DNA of 64,000 nt from Sweltsa coloradensis (lineage: Eukaryota > Arthropoda > Insecta > Plecoptera > Chloroperlidae). A model generated the notes under the pieces. That model was not told the origin of the DNA and searched no databases. It saw only the letters and a program-made list of their open reading frames with translations. Shown here in pieces: positions 22,287 through 32,855 of this stretch (positions are counted from its first letter, which is position 1; every line of letters starts with the position of its first letter). The DNA lies in assembly GCA_024449915.1 (NCBI GenBank), contig JAMZAV010003270.1, forward strand, positions 45,601-109,600, given 5' to 3'. The position numbers and the translations under genes are program-made.

Positions 22287-22781
22287 GTGGGCATAGAGGG
22301 AAATGAACACGCTGATAGGGCTGCTAAGGAAGCTTCCCAGCGTCCCGACGTTGATTTCAATCTAGTTCCCGTTCCAGATGTCAACAGTGGATTCAAACAA
22401 AGATTGTTGGATTTGCGACAAGCATCTTGGGATGTGTTGCAAAATAACAAATTGCGTAGTGTGATGCCCACATTGACTAACAAAATTCGTCCACCTACGT
22501 CTCGACTCTCACGTAGAGAAGAGGTGGTATTGTCTAGACTTCGTATAGGGCACACACGCCTAACACACGGATATCTCTTAACCAGAGAAAAGGTTATTCC
22601 CATATGTGACACATGTGATGTACCTTTAACCGTACATCATATGCAAGCAGAATGTACCAAATATGATGCCTTGCGCATGCAATTTGATCTCTCCCAATCA
22701 TATGAAGAACTTCTATCATATGATAACGGCGACAAACTTTCAAAATTTCTCATCCAAAGTAATCTATTTAACAAACTTTAA
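22287..22781 (+). CDS. LINE-A RNase H C-terminal part with CCHC knuckle (best-preserved copy)
   Basis: This 164-codon frame is open. It covers the last conserved block of the retrotransposon RNase H (GHVGIEGNEHADRAAKEAS, where the final D and the H are catalytic-site residues in this family). A linker (LRQASWDVLQNNKLRSV) and LSRREEVVLSRLRIGHTRLT follow. A C-x2-C-x7-H-H-x4-C knuckle (CDTCDVPLTVHHMQAEC) precedes the stop. The frame actually continues upstream (FCWIPG at about 22,266), so the listed ATG is not a true start. Domain order places LINE-A in the I/R1/Loa-type LINEs. Confidence 0.85.
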   Translation: MGIEGNEHADRAAKEASQRPDVDFNLVPVPDVNSGFKQRLLDLRQASWDVLQNNKLRSVMPTLTNKIRPPTSRLSRREEVVLSRLRIGHTRLTHGYLLTREKVIPICDTCDVPLTVHHMQAECTKYDALRMQFDLSQSYEELLSYDNGDKLSKFLIQSNLFNKL

Positions 22782-22923
22782 TTAACTTCATACACATTTC
22801 TTTAATTACTTTAATTTTATTCCCATACATTACTTTTATTTTGCTATTACTTTCGTCATCCTTATTTCTTTTGTTACTCATACACTTAGAAAAATATTAA
22901 ATAATAATAAAATAAACATCATC

Positions 22924-22961
<38 letters not shown>
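22924..22961 (+). repeat. (TAA)n microsatellite, left flank of the R4/Dong-like element
   Basis: Uninterrupted ATA/TAA triplets in the LINE-A 3' UTR. Confidence 0.95.
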
Positions 22962-22962
<1 letters not shown>

Positions 22963-25130
22963 TGACTCTACTGTAATGAATCAGGCACACAATAAGAAAA
23001 GGAATATTCACGTAAACTACATGACTACAAGAAAGCCTTTGACTCAACACCAACACACATGGCTTATTCAGATTTTACAAATATTAAAATCAACCCAGTA
23101 ATTGTAAACTTTTTGAAGACAGTAATGGAGACATGGAGAACAACACTAAAACTAAATATGAAAAAACCAGCAGATAACTACAGATCCAATACAAATTAAA
23201 CGTGGCATTTTCCAAGGTGACTCATTAAGTGCATTATGGTTTTGTCTGTCATTAAACCCACTGTCGCATATGCTTAACGAATCAACATACGGATTTAAAA
23301 TTAAGAACAATAATGTGGTATGTCACACAATTTCCCACCTATTCTACATGGATGACCTAAAGTTGTATGCATCAAATTTTGCTCAACTAAACAGTCTAGT
23401 CAATACAACATTAGAATTTAGTCAAGATATCTGCATGGAGTTTGGAGTAGACAAATGTAAGACGCTACATATCGAAAAGGGTAAGGTTACACAAGCAGAA
23501 GAGTTCCAGCTAGATGATGGAAATAGGATTGGAATAATGGACGATAACGATGTATACAAATATTTAGGATTCTCACAAGCTGCCAGAATTGAACATAAAG
23601 TTATGAAAGCAAAATTGATAGATTCATACAAGAAGCGACTAAAGTCTATCCTCAAGACGCAACTAAACGGTAAAAACAAGATCACAGCAATAAATACATA
23701 TGCTGTACCAGTACTGACATATTCATTCGGAATCATTAAATGGACACAGACAGACATCCACGCGTTGGAAATATTAACTCGTACTTCACTAACCAAACAC
23801 AGAATGCATCATCCTTCAATCAGCAATAGAGAGATTGACACTTCCAAGAGAAAAAAGGAGGACGGGGCCTATTGATCTGAACAACTTATATTATAAACAA
23901 ATAGACATTTTAAGAAAATACTTTTTTACAAAGAGCAACCAATCCACACTGCATAGGGCTGTGGGCTAGCTGACAAATCATTAACTCCACTCAATCTAGC
24001 AAACGAAAATGTCAATCTACAAGGGAAACTCATAACTGACGCTTCAAAAGAGTACGTCTCTCAGAAAAGACCCTACAAAGAGATATTATGATGAACAACA
24101 CAAAGGTCACGTAGATATTAAAGCATCAAATAGGTGGTTAAAGAACGGGGAACTATTTGAAGAAACAGAAGGTTTTATGATGGCTATTCAAAACAAAGTG
24201 ATTGCGAAGAACAATTATAAAAAATACATAATACAAGATGCGACAGTAAACGATCAATGTAGAAAATGTAGTGCAAAGGGGTGAAACAATCGAACACATC
24301 ATATCCGGGTGCAAGTCACTATGGCAAACAGATTACCTCTACAGACATAACCAAGTAGCTAACATTATTCATCAAAAACTAGCAATCAAGTACAACCTCA
24401 TTGACACACACACACCTTACTACAAATACAAACCAGAGAAAGTACTAGATAGTAAAGATTACAAATTATATTACGACCGCACAGTTATAACAGACCAAAC
24501 GATACATCACAACAGACCGGATTTAATAATAATTGACAAAGAAAGAAACAAGAAACTACCCTTATCGACGTTGCTATCCCAATGTGCCATAACGTCGAGA
24601 CCACGTGGAAAGAAAAAAAATGACAAGTATAGGGAACGTGCAATTGAGATCAAAGAAGATGTGGAAACAGAAAAAGGTAAATACAATCCCATTCATTATA
24701 TCAGCCAACGGCATCATACCGAAGAAGCTACATGAAAGCATTAAACAACTAGATCTTCAACCCAATGTATACATCGATACATCGAGACTCAAAAGGCAGT
24801 AATACTCAACACGTGTAGAATAGTTCGTAAATTTCTAAACTAAGAATGATACTTCGAGATTTCGAGACAGCTTCCATCCTGACATGGTTTTCGTGGTTTC
24901 CCATAGTCCGAAGAGCAAATGCTAGGATGGCGACGAGAAATCGGCCACGACCGTACACAGCAGAAAGAAAACATCATCTACAAACAATATTTCAATTTAT
25001 AAATGACTTATTTTAGTTAGAGTTAAGACAAAAGTAATAATGTATGTAATAGGTACACATGGAAGTACTTGACGTAAGTCCGTACAACATGTTAGCTCCG
25101 GTTTTTAACCGAGTTTGTATGAAATACATC
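22962..25130 (+). pseudogene. R4/Dong-like non-LTR retrotransposon, 5'-truncated
   Basis: It starts inside the RT finger/palm (a KKAFDS-like motif A near 23,030). RGIFQGDSLSALWFCLSLNP lies at 23,200-23,260 and the catalytic FYMDDLKLYAS at about 23,341. The thumb follows (NKITAINTYAVPVLTYSFGI), then LPREKRRTG-like sequence. C-terminal are a CxxC...H...C knuckle (ETIEHIISGC, about 24,285-24,310) and a restriction-like endonuclease with RPDLIIID and, after a +1 shift, LIDVAIP. The end is ISANGIIPKKLHESIKQLDL. A single C-terminal endonuclease and no apurinic-type domain mark the R2/R4 group. At least four frameshifts; inactive. Confidence 0.88.
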
Positions 25131-25155
25131 CAATAAAATAATAATAATAATAATA

Positions 25156-25222
<67 letters not shown>

Positions 25223-25223
25223 C
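25131..25223 (+). repeat. (TAA)n microsatellite, right flank of the R4/Dong-like element
   Basis: About 90 bp of ATA/TAA triplets with one slip near 25,157. It starts directly after the element's 3' end (TGAAATACATCCAATAAAA). Confidence 0.95.
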
Positions 25224-25322
25224 AAACACACCATTAACTCATCTAGTCAATTGTCATAAAACACAGGCGGCGCAATATGACCTAACCGGTTGAAGCGCCC
25301 TAGTTTCTCACGTCGTCGTCGG

Positions 25323-25861
25323 CTTGACGTTGACGTTGACTTGACTCGGATCGGATGTATTGGCCTTTGGTAAAAGGTATTATTGAAGCTGTCTTTAAGA
25401 AATCAAATACACAAATCCTCATTTATTCTCAATCACAACCTGAGACTAATGACTTACTGAACTTGGCTGTGCTGTCTTGTACGTCGGAGGATAAGCCAGC
25501 ATCTGCCGCTGTCATCCAAAGCAGCCTTCCCCTCTACATGTGAACATGACTCTGTGCTGACTAGTACGTCGGAGGAGATGCCAGCACTGATGCTGTCGTC
25601 CGAGACTGACTTCACTTCTACTTATGAACAGTCGTACTGTCTTGTGCGTTGGAGGAGACGCCAGCACGGGTGCCGTCATCCGAAACTGACATCACCTCTA
25701 TTTGTGAACAGGACACTGTACTGTCTTGTACGCAGTCCCAAGAGTTAGTGCTTCAGCGAAGAACACTACCATCTCGCTTATGTAAAATTAATCATACAGT
25801 TTGTAGGCCTACTTCCTCTTCAAATTTTCAGCATGCCAGAACAGACTTAAACCCACCTTAA
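25323..25861 (+). CDS. LINE-C ORF1 C-terminal part with tandem 28-residue repeats
   Basis: Three units of about 84 bp (about 25,470-25,725) encode variants of CTSEExPA...SSETDxTSxxEQ. The best unit reads SCALEETPARVPSSETDITS. Frame is lost between units by single-base changes. The frame 25,649-25,861 ends TAA, overlapping the ORF2 ATG by one base (TAATG), as in LINEs that reinitiate translation. No RNA-binding knuckle is seen in what remains. The start is missing or degraded towards the LINE-A end at 25,322. Confidence 0.6.
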
Positions 25862-28800
25862 TGATTTCCACAACTAGTAATCCACTTATCATGTCCCTTA
25901 ACATACAGTCTGTAAGATACAAAATTAATGAAATACAATTATTTCTTTTTCAATATTCCCCTGACATTCTCTGTTTATCAGAACATTGGCTTTCTGACCA
26001 GAAGTCTCCGCACTTTCAATCCCTCCGTACTGCAACTCTAGTTTCTATGGCCGTTAGCACATCCTACGGCGGAGTAGCTATTCTTTCAGAGCCAAACTTG
26101 GATATTACTCCTATTCCTGGCCTACACAACCTCTGTGTTGAGAGAGTGTTTGAATGCACAGCTGTCTCCTGGAATTTACCTAACTTACAACTTATAATCC
26201 TCTCTATATATAGATCTCCTAGTGGAGACATTAAAAAGTTTTTGGATATCCTTGACACAGTACTTATTAAAATAACTAAACAATATCCCAAGGCTGAAAT
26301 ATGTGCCTGTGGAGATTTTAACATAAACATGTTGATGCCTTCCAATACTAGAAACAGTTTCCAAGATGTCTATAGCTCATTCAACATGACCCCATCTATC
26401 TTCACCCCCACTAGAGTAACCGCTACTAGCTCTACTCTACTAGATAACATATCAATACCTGAACCCTGCAATCTTCACCACTAGTACTTTTGACTCTGGT
26501 CTTTCTGACCATCTTGCTCTTACCCTGAAAATTTTAACTACAACACACCAACCCAAGCACCACGGAATACAAACGTAATTTCTCGGAAAGAAACATGAAT
26601 ATCTTCTGGAAATGCTCCAAGATGAAGACTGGTCTTCATTATATGATGCAGAATCATTTGATACAGGGTTCTTCTTGTTCCACACCCGGTTTTGTTGCCT
26701 ATTCAACTTGGCTTTCCCGCTCACTAAGCATAAAACTAATCACCTACGGAAGTGCAATAAATGGGTTACTGCTAATATTCGCTTGGAGTCTGAAGAGCTT
26801 CGTCTTCTTCACACCTCCTATAAAAAGCAAGCCCCTAATTCCATGTTAAAAGCGGAATATAATGTAAAGAAACAAACCCATTCTCGAAACATAACAAATA
26901 CCTAAACGCAAGTACAATGATAACATTATATTTTCCTCCTCAAATAAATCATCCTCTTCACATAGATCCAAAACTGTCTGGCGAATGATCAAATCTGAAA
27001 CTGTGCCCCCCAACCACATCCAAAACATACATATTACTATTAACGATCAGAAAGTGGATAACCCACAATAGTAGCTAACTCTTTCAACAAATTTTTCAAG
27101 GAAGCCAGCTACATTCCTCCTCCTCGACCAGCTCACCTCCTAGCAACACACTTCCCTCTGTTCATTGCCATGAATATGATCCTTCATTAAGCAATGTTAA
27201 TCGTCCAAATCAATCATTCTTTCTCTTCCCTACAAGTCCTCGAGAGGTCCTTCACATTATTAAAAACCTAGGTACAAAATATTCATCTGGTTTGGATGGT
27301 ATTCCTAGTGCAATTGTGACTAAAGCTTCCAGGCACTTACCTGTTCCCCTTTCTATGCAATTAATAAATCATTTGAATGGGAGTTTTCCCCTCAGTACTT
27401 AAACACTCGATGATTCTTCCAATCCACAAGAAAGGGAAGAAAGATGAATTACAGAATTATCGTCCCATTTCACTTCTGTCACCATTTTCAAAAATATTTG
27501 AACTAGCTATGCATTCTCGCCTATCTTCATATCTAGAAAAGCACAACCTCCTGGATAACAGCCAGCACGGATTCCGATCTAAAAGATCTACTACATCTGC
27601 AATTTTCTCTTTCCTATCTACCTTGTATAATGCACTTGACAGCGGTGATGCTGCAATTGCTCTATTCTATGATTTAAGCAGGCATTTGATACTATAGATC
27701 ATCAGATTATCCTCAAGAAACTGTTATCCCTAGAATTTTGGTCCTACCCATAGCTGGATTGCATCTTTTCTTACTGATAGAATTCAATCAGTTAAAATAT
27801 CTTCTACCGGTTACAATCCAGTTTTATCTTCTCCGCTTCCAGTAGAAACTGGAGTTCCACAGGGCTCAGTTCTTGGCCCTCTATTTTCTTCTGTACACTA
27901 ACGATCTTCCTAAAATTATTAACATAAATACCATGAAAACTTATGTCAGAAGCTATCTTTCACTTTATGCTGATGATATTACCAACCTACTTGCGATGCC
28001 CAAACTTTCTTCCACTCAACCTATTGACCCAACTAACCTGCCTCTTATCAAATGGCTTCAAGAAAGCTTCTACAATATCATATTACTGTGAGCAAAATCG
28101 TTTATCCTTGCAACCATCTAAGACAGTGTACCTCAATTTCTATAACAATCACCTTAAACCGTTGTCTAGCCCATTAATTCGTATTGATGGAAATAGCATT
28201 TCAAGAGCATCATCTATAAAGTCCTAGGCCTCACCATAACTGAATCCCTCGATTGGACCCCCCATATCACCGAATTGCTTCCAGGCTACTAAGCGGCTGC
28301 TTCATGCTCCGTAAACTTAAAATCATCGCCAGCGAATCATCCCTTCTTTTAGTTTATCATGCATTTATTCATTCAATCATCTCATATGGTATACGTTTTT
28401 TGGGGCTCGTCTGTCCATGCTCAACGAATATTTATCATTCAAAAGAGCTGCAAGAATAATCGCTGGTCTCTCTAGGCGGACATCTTGCAGGACATACTTT
28501 CCCAAATAACGTATTCTTACCCTAACTTCAACTCTAATTCAAACAGCTGCAACTTTTGTCCATTCCAACCCTGAGCTTTTTCCCCACCAATTTGACCAAT
28601 CACAGTCACAACACAAGAAATGTAGCCAATATTTTCATCCCGTCGTTTGGACATTCATTTTATAAAAGTAGTCCACAGTTCCTTTGCCGCATTCTCTACA
28701 ATAATCTCCCACATGATATCAAAAATTCCAATCATTCAAGTTGACCTTAAGAAGTATTTGCTAGAAAAATCTTTTTATTCTCTAGACGAATTCCTAAATC

Positions 28801-28975
28801 CCTCCACTTAGAGTTTTACCATATTGAAATTTATAATTGTTATTGTATTCTTTTGAATTTGTATTTGTTATCTGTTAATTGTTAGTTGTTATTTGTGAAA
28901 TGTAACGGTTAGACATATGTATGTATATCCGATATGTGTACCATGTACATGTCCATGGATTCAATAAATAAATAA
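25861..28975 (+). pseudogene. LINE-C ORF2: apurinic-like endonuclease and reverse transcriptase
   Basis: The endonuclease (25,861 onward) shows MSLNIQSVRYK, LCLSEHWLSD, SIYRSPSGD, CACGDFNIN and, after a frameshift, GLSDHLAL (about 26,500). These are the catalytic asparagine, glutamate, DxN and SDH motifs. A linker region follows. The RT runs SMILPIHKKGKKDELQNYRP (27,405), QHGFRSKRSTTSA (27,562), GVPQGSVLGP (27,850) and SLYADDITN (27,957). There is no RNase H. The 3' end is an AT-rich UTR closing with TCAATAAATAAATAAG. The family is CR1/Jockey-like. It is almost full length but carries about eight frameshifts. Confidence 0.9.
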
Positions 28976-29088
28976 GTAGATTTAACTTATCATTTGATTT
29001 AAATCAAATACATATAGTTCTAAATCAATTAAAACCATAGTTAACATTTAAGTTGTTATTATTATTATTGTTATTATTATTATTTATT
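28976..29088. other. AT-rich spacer with a TTA run
   Basis: Only an (ATT)n-like stretch before REP1. Confidence 0.5.
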
Positions 29089-29870
29089 GGATGAGCGTAG
29101 CGAGCGAAGCGAAGATTTTAATTTCACTGACCCCCCAAAAGATAGCTCGGGTGTTTTTTTGTTGGTTTTTCTGTCTGTTTGTTAGCACGATTCCGGGAAA
29201 ACGGCATATGCGATCTAGATGAAAATTGAAGGGGACCTTCGAAATCTCTGATCTTAGACGTGCCACGTTTTTGGGTGCAATCAAAGAAATATTTCTCATG
29301 AATATCGTACTTTTACGATTTTTTTCGATTTTTAGTGCAATATTTTCGTGACATTTGGTCCGATTCTGACCAAACGGGTAGGGCTACAACGTTCATATTT
29401 CACATGGACATTATGGTTATGGTGGTGTAGTACCTTTTAAAAGAAAAAGTTGAAAAAGTTAGCCAGAATCAATAGAAATAAAGGATAAAATATAAGTTTT
29501 TCAATTTTTAGTGCGATATTTTCATCACATTTGGGCCGATTCTGACCAAACGGGTGAGGCTACAACGTTCAGATTTCACATGTACATTGAGGTTATGGTG
29601 ATGTAGTACCTTTTGAAAGAAAAAAGTGAAAAAGTTAGCCAGAATCCATAAAAAATAAAGGTTTTAATCTGTGGTTTTAATATGAGTTTTTTTAGGTTTA
29701 ATAATAACAATTAACAAGTTACAATAGAAACTTGACAACAATCACCTACATTGCATTCAAAAAGCACTTGCAAAGAAAAAGTGGTCCTACGCAAACAAAA
29801 AACTTACAAAAAAGCTCATCCATCAACGCGGCGGGACTAAAGCGTTTTCCTAGTTTATTATCATCAAAAT
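29089..29870 (+). repeat. REP1 repeat, copy 1, with internal tandem duplication
   Basis: It starts TGGATGAGCGTAGCGAGCGA and passes CACTGACCCCCCAAA, CGATTCCGGGAAAACGGCAT and GATTCTGACCAAACGGGTAG. It ends with AAGCTCATCCATCAACGCGG. A 176-bp block (29,330-29,505) is duplicated directly at 29,506-29,683. No long ORF; class unknown. Confidence 0.8.
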
Positions 29871-30123
29871 ACAAATAGACATGTCCATTCTAAGTTCTAC
29901 CTATAAATTGGTTGTAGAAAGCGAACCTGATGAGGCTCATTCACACTGTTGCGCGTTCTGCAATCAAAATAACACTAAAAGGCTAGATCTAAAACATAAA
30001 ATTCTTATCAGAAACTGGGCTCATATGAACTTAGATGATCAAAGGATGAAGAAAACATGGTGATGTATGGCAGTTTGACAATTAGATAATAATGACTTTT
30101 CTAACAAGGCGTAGTACAGATAA
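29871..30123 (+). other. Spacer between REP1 copies, possible exon fragment
   Basis: A 60-codon open frame (29,881-30,063, SILSSTYKLVVESEPDEA...HCCAFCNQNN) has a C-C-x2-C cluster and balanced codon use, but no recognised family. It lies outside both flanking repeats. Confidence 0.3.
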
Positions 30124-30695
30124 TTGGATGAGCGAAGCGAAGACTTCAATTTCACTGACCCCCCAAACAATTTAGCTCGGGTGTTTTTTTTGGTTTGTTT
30201 TTCTGTCTGTTTTATTCGCACGATTCCGGGCAAACGGCATATGCGATCTTGATGAAAATTGGAGGAGACCTTCGTTTTCTCTGAACTTAGACTTGCCACG
30301 TTTTTGGGTACAATCGAAGAAATATTTCTCATGAATAGCGTACTTTAACGATTTTTTTCGATTTTTAGTGCGATATTTTCGTGACATATGGGCCGATTCT
30401 GACCAAACGGGTAGGGCTACAACGTTCATATTTCACATGGACAATAAGGTTATGGTGATGTAGTACCTTTTGAAAGAAAAAGTTGAAAAAGTTAGCCAGA
30501 ATCCATAGAAATAAAGGTTTTAATATGAGTTTTTTGAGGTTTATAATAACAATTAACAAGTAACAATAGAAACTTGACAACAATCAACTACAATGCATTC
30601 AAAATGCACTTGCAAAGGAGAAGTGGTCCTACGCAAACTAAAAACTTACAAAAAAGTTCATCCATCAACGCGGCGGGACTTAAGCGTTTTCCTAG
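30124..30695 (+). repeat. REP1 repeat, copy 2
   Basis: Same orientation and order as copy 1 (TGGATGAGCGAAGCGAAGAC ... TTCATCCATCAACGCGGCGG) but with only one 176-bp block. Confidence 0.8.
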
Positions 30696-30799
30696 AAATC
30701 TCCATTTGAAGCAGGGTGTTACAGTGGCGTGGTTGTCATATGGCTATTTAAAGGTTTTTAATAACGAAATATAAACCATCATTTGTTTATTACTTGAGA

Positions 30800-31170
30800 T
30801 TAACAGTTAATTGTCAATTGGTTATGAGAAGGTTCATAATAACCAAGGTTGTCAATTGGTTATGTATTGGTTATTATACGATTCTCAGAAAAAGTAGTAA
30901 ACCAACTAATAACCATGGTTGTCAGTTGGTTGTTACTTGAGGTTTACAGTTGGTTGTCAATTGGTTATTAGAAGGTTTATAACAACCACGGTTGTCAATT
31001 GGTTTGCAATAAGTTATCAAATTGTTATCAATTGGTTGTCAATAGGTTTACATTTGGTTTAAATACATTTTCAGGACTTTCAGCTGGTTACTAGAGGTTA
31101 TCAAATGGTTATCAATTGGTTATCATGGTTTACAGGAAGTTATCAGTTAGTTATCAATTGGTTTACAAAA
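30800..31170. repeat. Degenerate array of about 20-bp GGTTATCAATTGGTTGTCA units
   Basis: More than a dozen variants of TTGGTTATCAA / GGTTGTCAATTGG occur, with a few in reverse orientation (ATAACCAAGG). Spacing is irregular, so it is not a simple microsatellite. Confidence 0.75.
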
Positions 31171-31732
31171 ATTTTAGTAAGGGGTAAATAGAATATTTAA
31201 ACAGGTTGAATAAAGCGTCAACATTTTCGCTGGCAAGGCCCTCCTTGGCAGAACCGCGAAACCTCTTGATGGGTACGAACGTAATGAAAATTAAATCCAT
31301 GCCTAACCATCCATCAAATCGTGATGTTTTTAATGTGAAATATGTCAGACACTTTGATAACAAACCGATGGGAACCCTTCCAACGGAGTTAAGATGTAAA
31401 CTTTTCTTTAATCTTATAGATTTTAATCTGCCAACAGTTTTTAATTTTGTTTTTAGCAATAATCCGCCCTGATCTTACCAGAGCCGATTATTCTATTCGA
31501 CCTTTGTCGTTTTGATAAAAACTCTACTTGCGATACTGTTTTTAAAATTAACTTTAGAAAGATTTGCCATGAACATCAAAGGTTTACTTTGGAATTCACA
31601 GATGGCTCCAAAATTGACAACAAGGTTGGAAGTGCCTTTTATTGATCCACCTTAACTGAACGTTTCAGGCTAAGCGACGTGTGATCAGTTTTCACTGCAG
31701 AGTTATTCGCCATTCGTGAAGCTCTTAAATAC

Positions 31733-32405
31733 GACGACGACGACGTGAGAAACTAGGGCGCTTCAACCGGTTAGGTCATATTGCGCCGCCTGTGAATGAA
31801 AGTAAATGAGAAGAGTTAATGCAGGTTTGTTTGATGATTATATTGTTTTCTAAGTGTATAAATAACAAAATAAATTGATGATGAAGAAAGTACTAGCAAA
31901 ATAAAATTTATGTATGTAAATGAAAAAAAAAAAAAAGAAATGTGTAAGATATGAATTAAATTTTGTTAAATAGATTACTATGGATGAGAAATTTAGAAAG
32001 TTTGTCGCCGTTATCATATGATAGAAGTTCTTCATATGATTGGGAGAGATCAAATTGCGTGCGCAAGGCATCATATTTGGCACATTCTGCTAGCATATGA
32101 TGCACGGTTAAAGGTACATCACATGTGTCACATAATATGGGAATAACCTTTTCTCTGGTTAAGAGATATCCGTGAGTTAGGCGCGTGTGGCCTATACGAA
32201 GTCTAGACAATACAACCTCTTCTCTACGTGAGAGTCGAGACGTAGGTGGACGAATTTTGTTAGTCAATGTGGGCATCACACTACGCAATTTGTTATTTTG
32301 CAACACATCCCAGGATGCTTGTCGCAAATCCAACAATCTTTGCTTGTATCCACTCTTGACATCTGGAACGGGAACTAGATTGAAATCAACGTCGCGACGC
32401 TGGGA
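31733..32405 (-). mobile_element. Inverted 5'-truncated LINE-A inserted in another LINE-A
   Basis: Minus-strand RNase H C-terminal part (open frame 31,956-32,336) and complete 3' UTR. Flanked by AAATAC at 31,727-31,732 and 32,406-32,411, a 6-bp target duplication. The (CGT)n end abuts the left flank, as expected for minus-strand integration. Confidence 0.88.
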
Positions 32406-32426
32406 AAATACATTCTACGTTGTCGT

Positions 32427-32855
32427 TAATAAATAAATAAATAAATTTTATTTAGAGTCTGCTCACTCAGTTATATAACTGATTTTCAGTGGGGGACTTT
32501 AAATCAAAGCGACCAAGCCAACCCTGCAGGCCCCGACGCAATCGACGAGTGAGCGATAACCAACCAAAGATCGATATTTTTAATAGGAAATATAGCAATC
32601 AGTGGTATGGACAGTGCGAACACCCGCGAATCAACGCCAGAATCAACAAGGCCGATTCAGAACAACTCTGAAATTTATTATGTGCTTCGTTGCTAGGACG
32701 GCTCCAAAGTCACCGTTTACAAACTCCTAAGACAAGAACTGATGGACTTAAGTCCAAATCAGAAGTTAAAAAACTTCTGACTTGAGCGGGAATCGAACCC
32801 TGGACCTTCTGCATTGGAAGCAGATACGCTTACAACAAGACCAACGAGCCACACA
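32427..32855 (-). mobile_element. SINE-B, tRNA-Gly-derived, near full length
   Basis: On the minus strand the head (32,850-32,781) reads GGCTCGTTGGTCTTGTTGTA, CTGCTTCCAATGCAG and GGGTTCGATTCCCGC. It has recognisable A and B boxes and a UCC anticodon loop. The body has GGACTTAAGTCCATCAG, GGCCTTGTTGATTCTGGCG, GATTGCGTCGGGGCC and CCCACTGAAAATCAGTTATA. It ends in (AAAT)n. Confidence 0.85.
32781..32850 (-). ncRNA. tRNA-Gly(UCC)-like head of SINE-B (not a functional tRNA gene)
   Basis: Anticodon arm CTGCTTCCAATGCAG and T arm CCAGGGTTCGATTCCCG are intact. The acceptor and D arms are not properly paired, so it is read as the Pol III promoter of a SINE. Confidence 0.7.

Larger units (their letters stand above)
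22120..25322 (+). mobile_element. LINE-A copy (RNase H + 3' UTR) split by an R4/Dong-like element
   Basis: 22,120-22,923 carries RNase H to the stop and most of the 3' UTR. 25,224-25,322 carries the rest (TCAAACACACCATTAACTCA, GGCGGCGCAATATGACCTAA, CTCACGTCGTCGTCG). The break lies in a TAA microsatellite within the UTR. A second LINE-A copy at 41,383-41,507 has the same TAA run at the same place but no insertion, so the microsatellite belongs to this LINE-A subtype. Confidence 0.88.

Noticed and set aside
25013..25234. 73-codon frame with a poly-isoleucine run
   Set aside because: It is the TAA microsatellite read on the minus strand.
30722..30740. CAGTGGCGTGGTTGTC as a hAT terminus
   Set aside because: No partner end is visible, and the match is short.
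32781..32850. A functional tRNA-Gly gene
   Set aside because: The acceptor and D arms do not pair properly and it is fused to a SINE body present in several copies.
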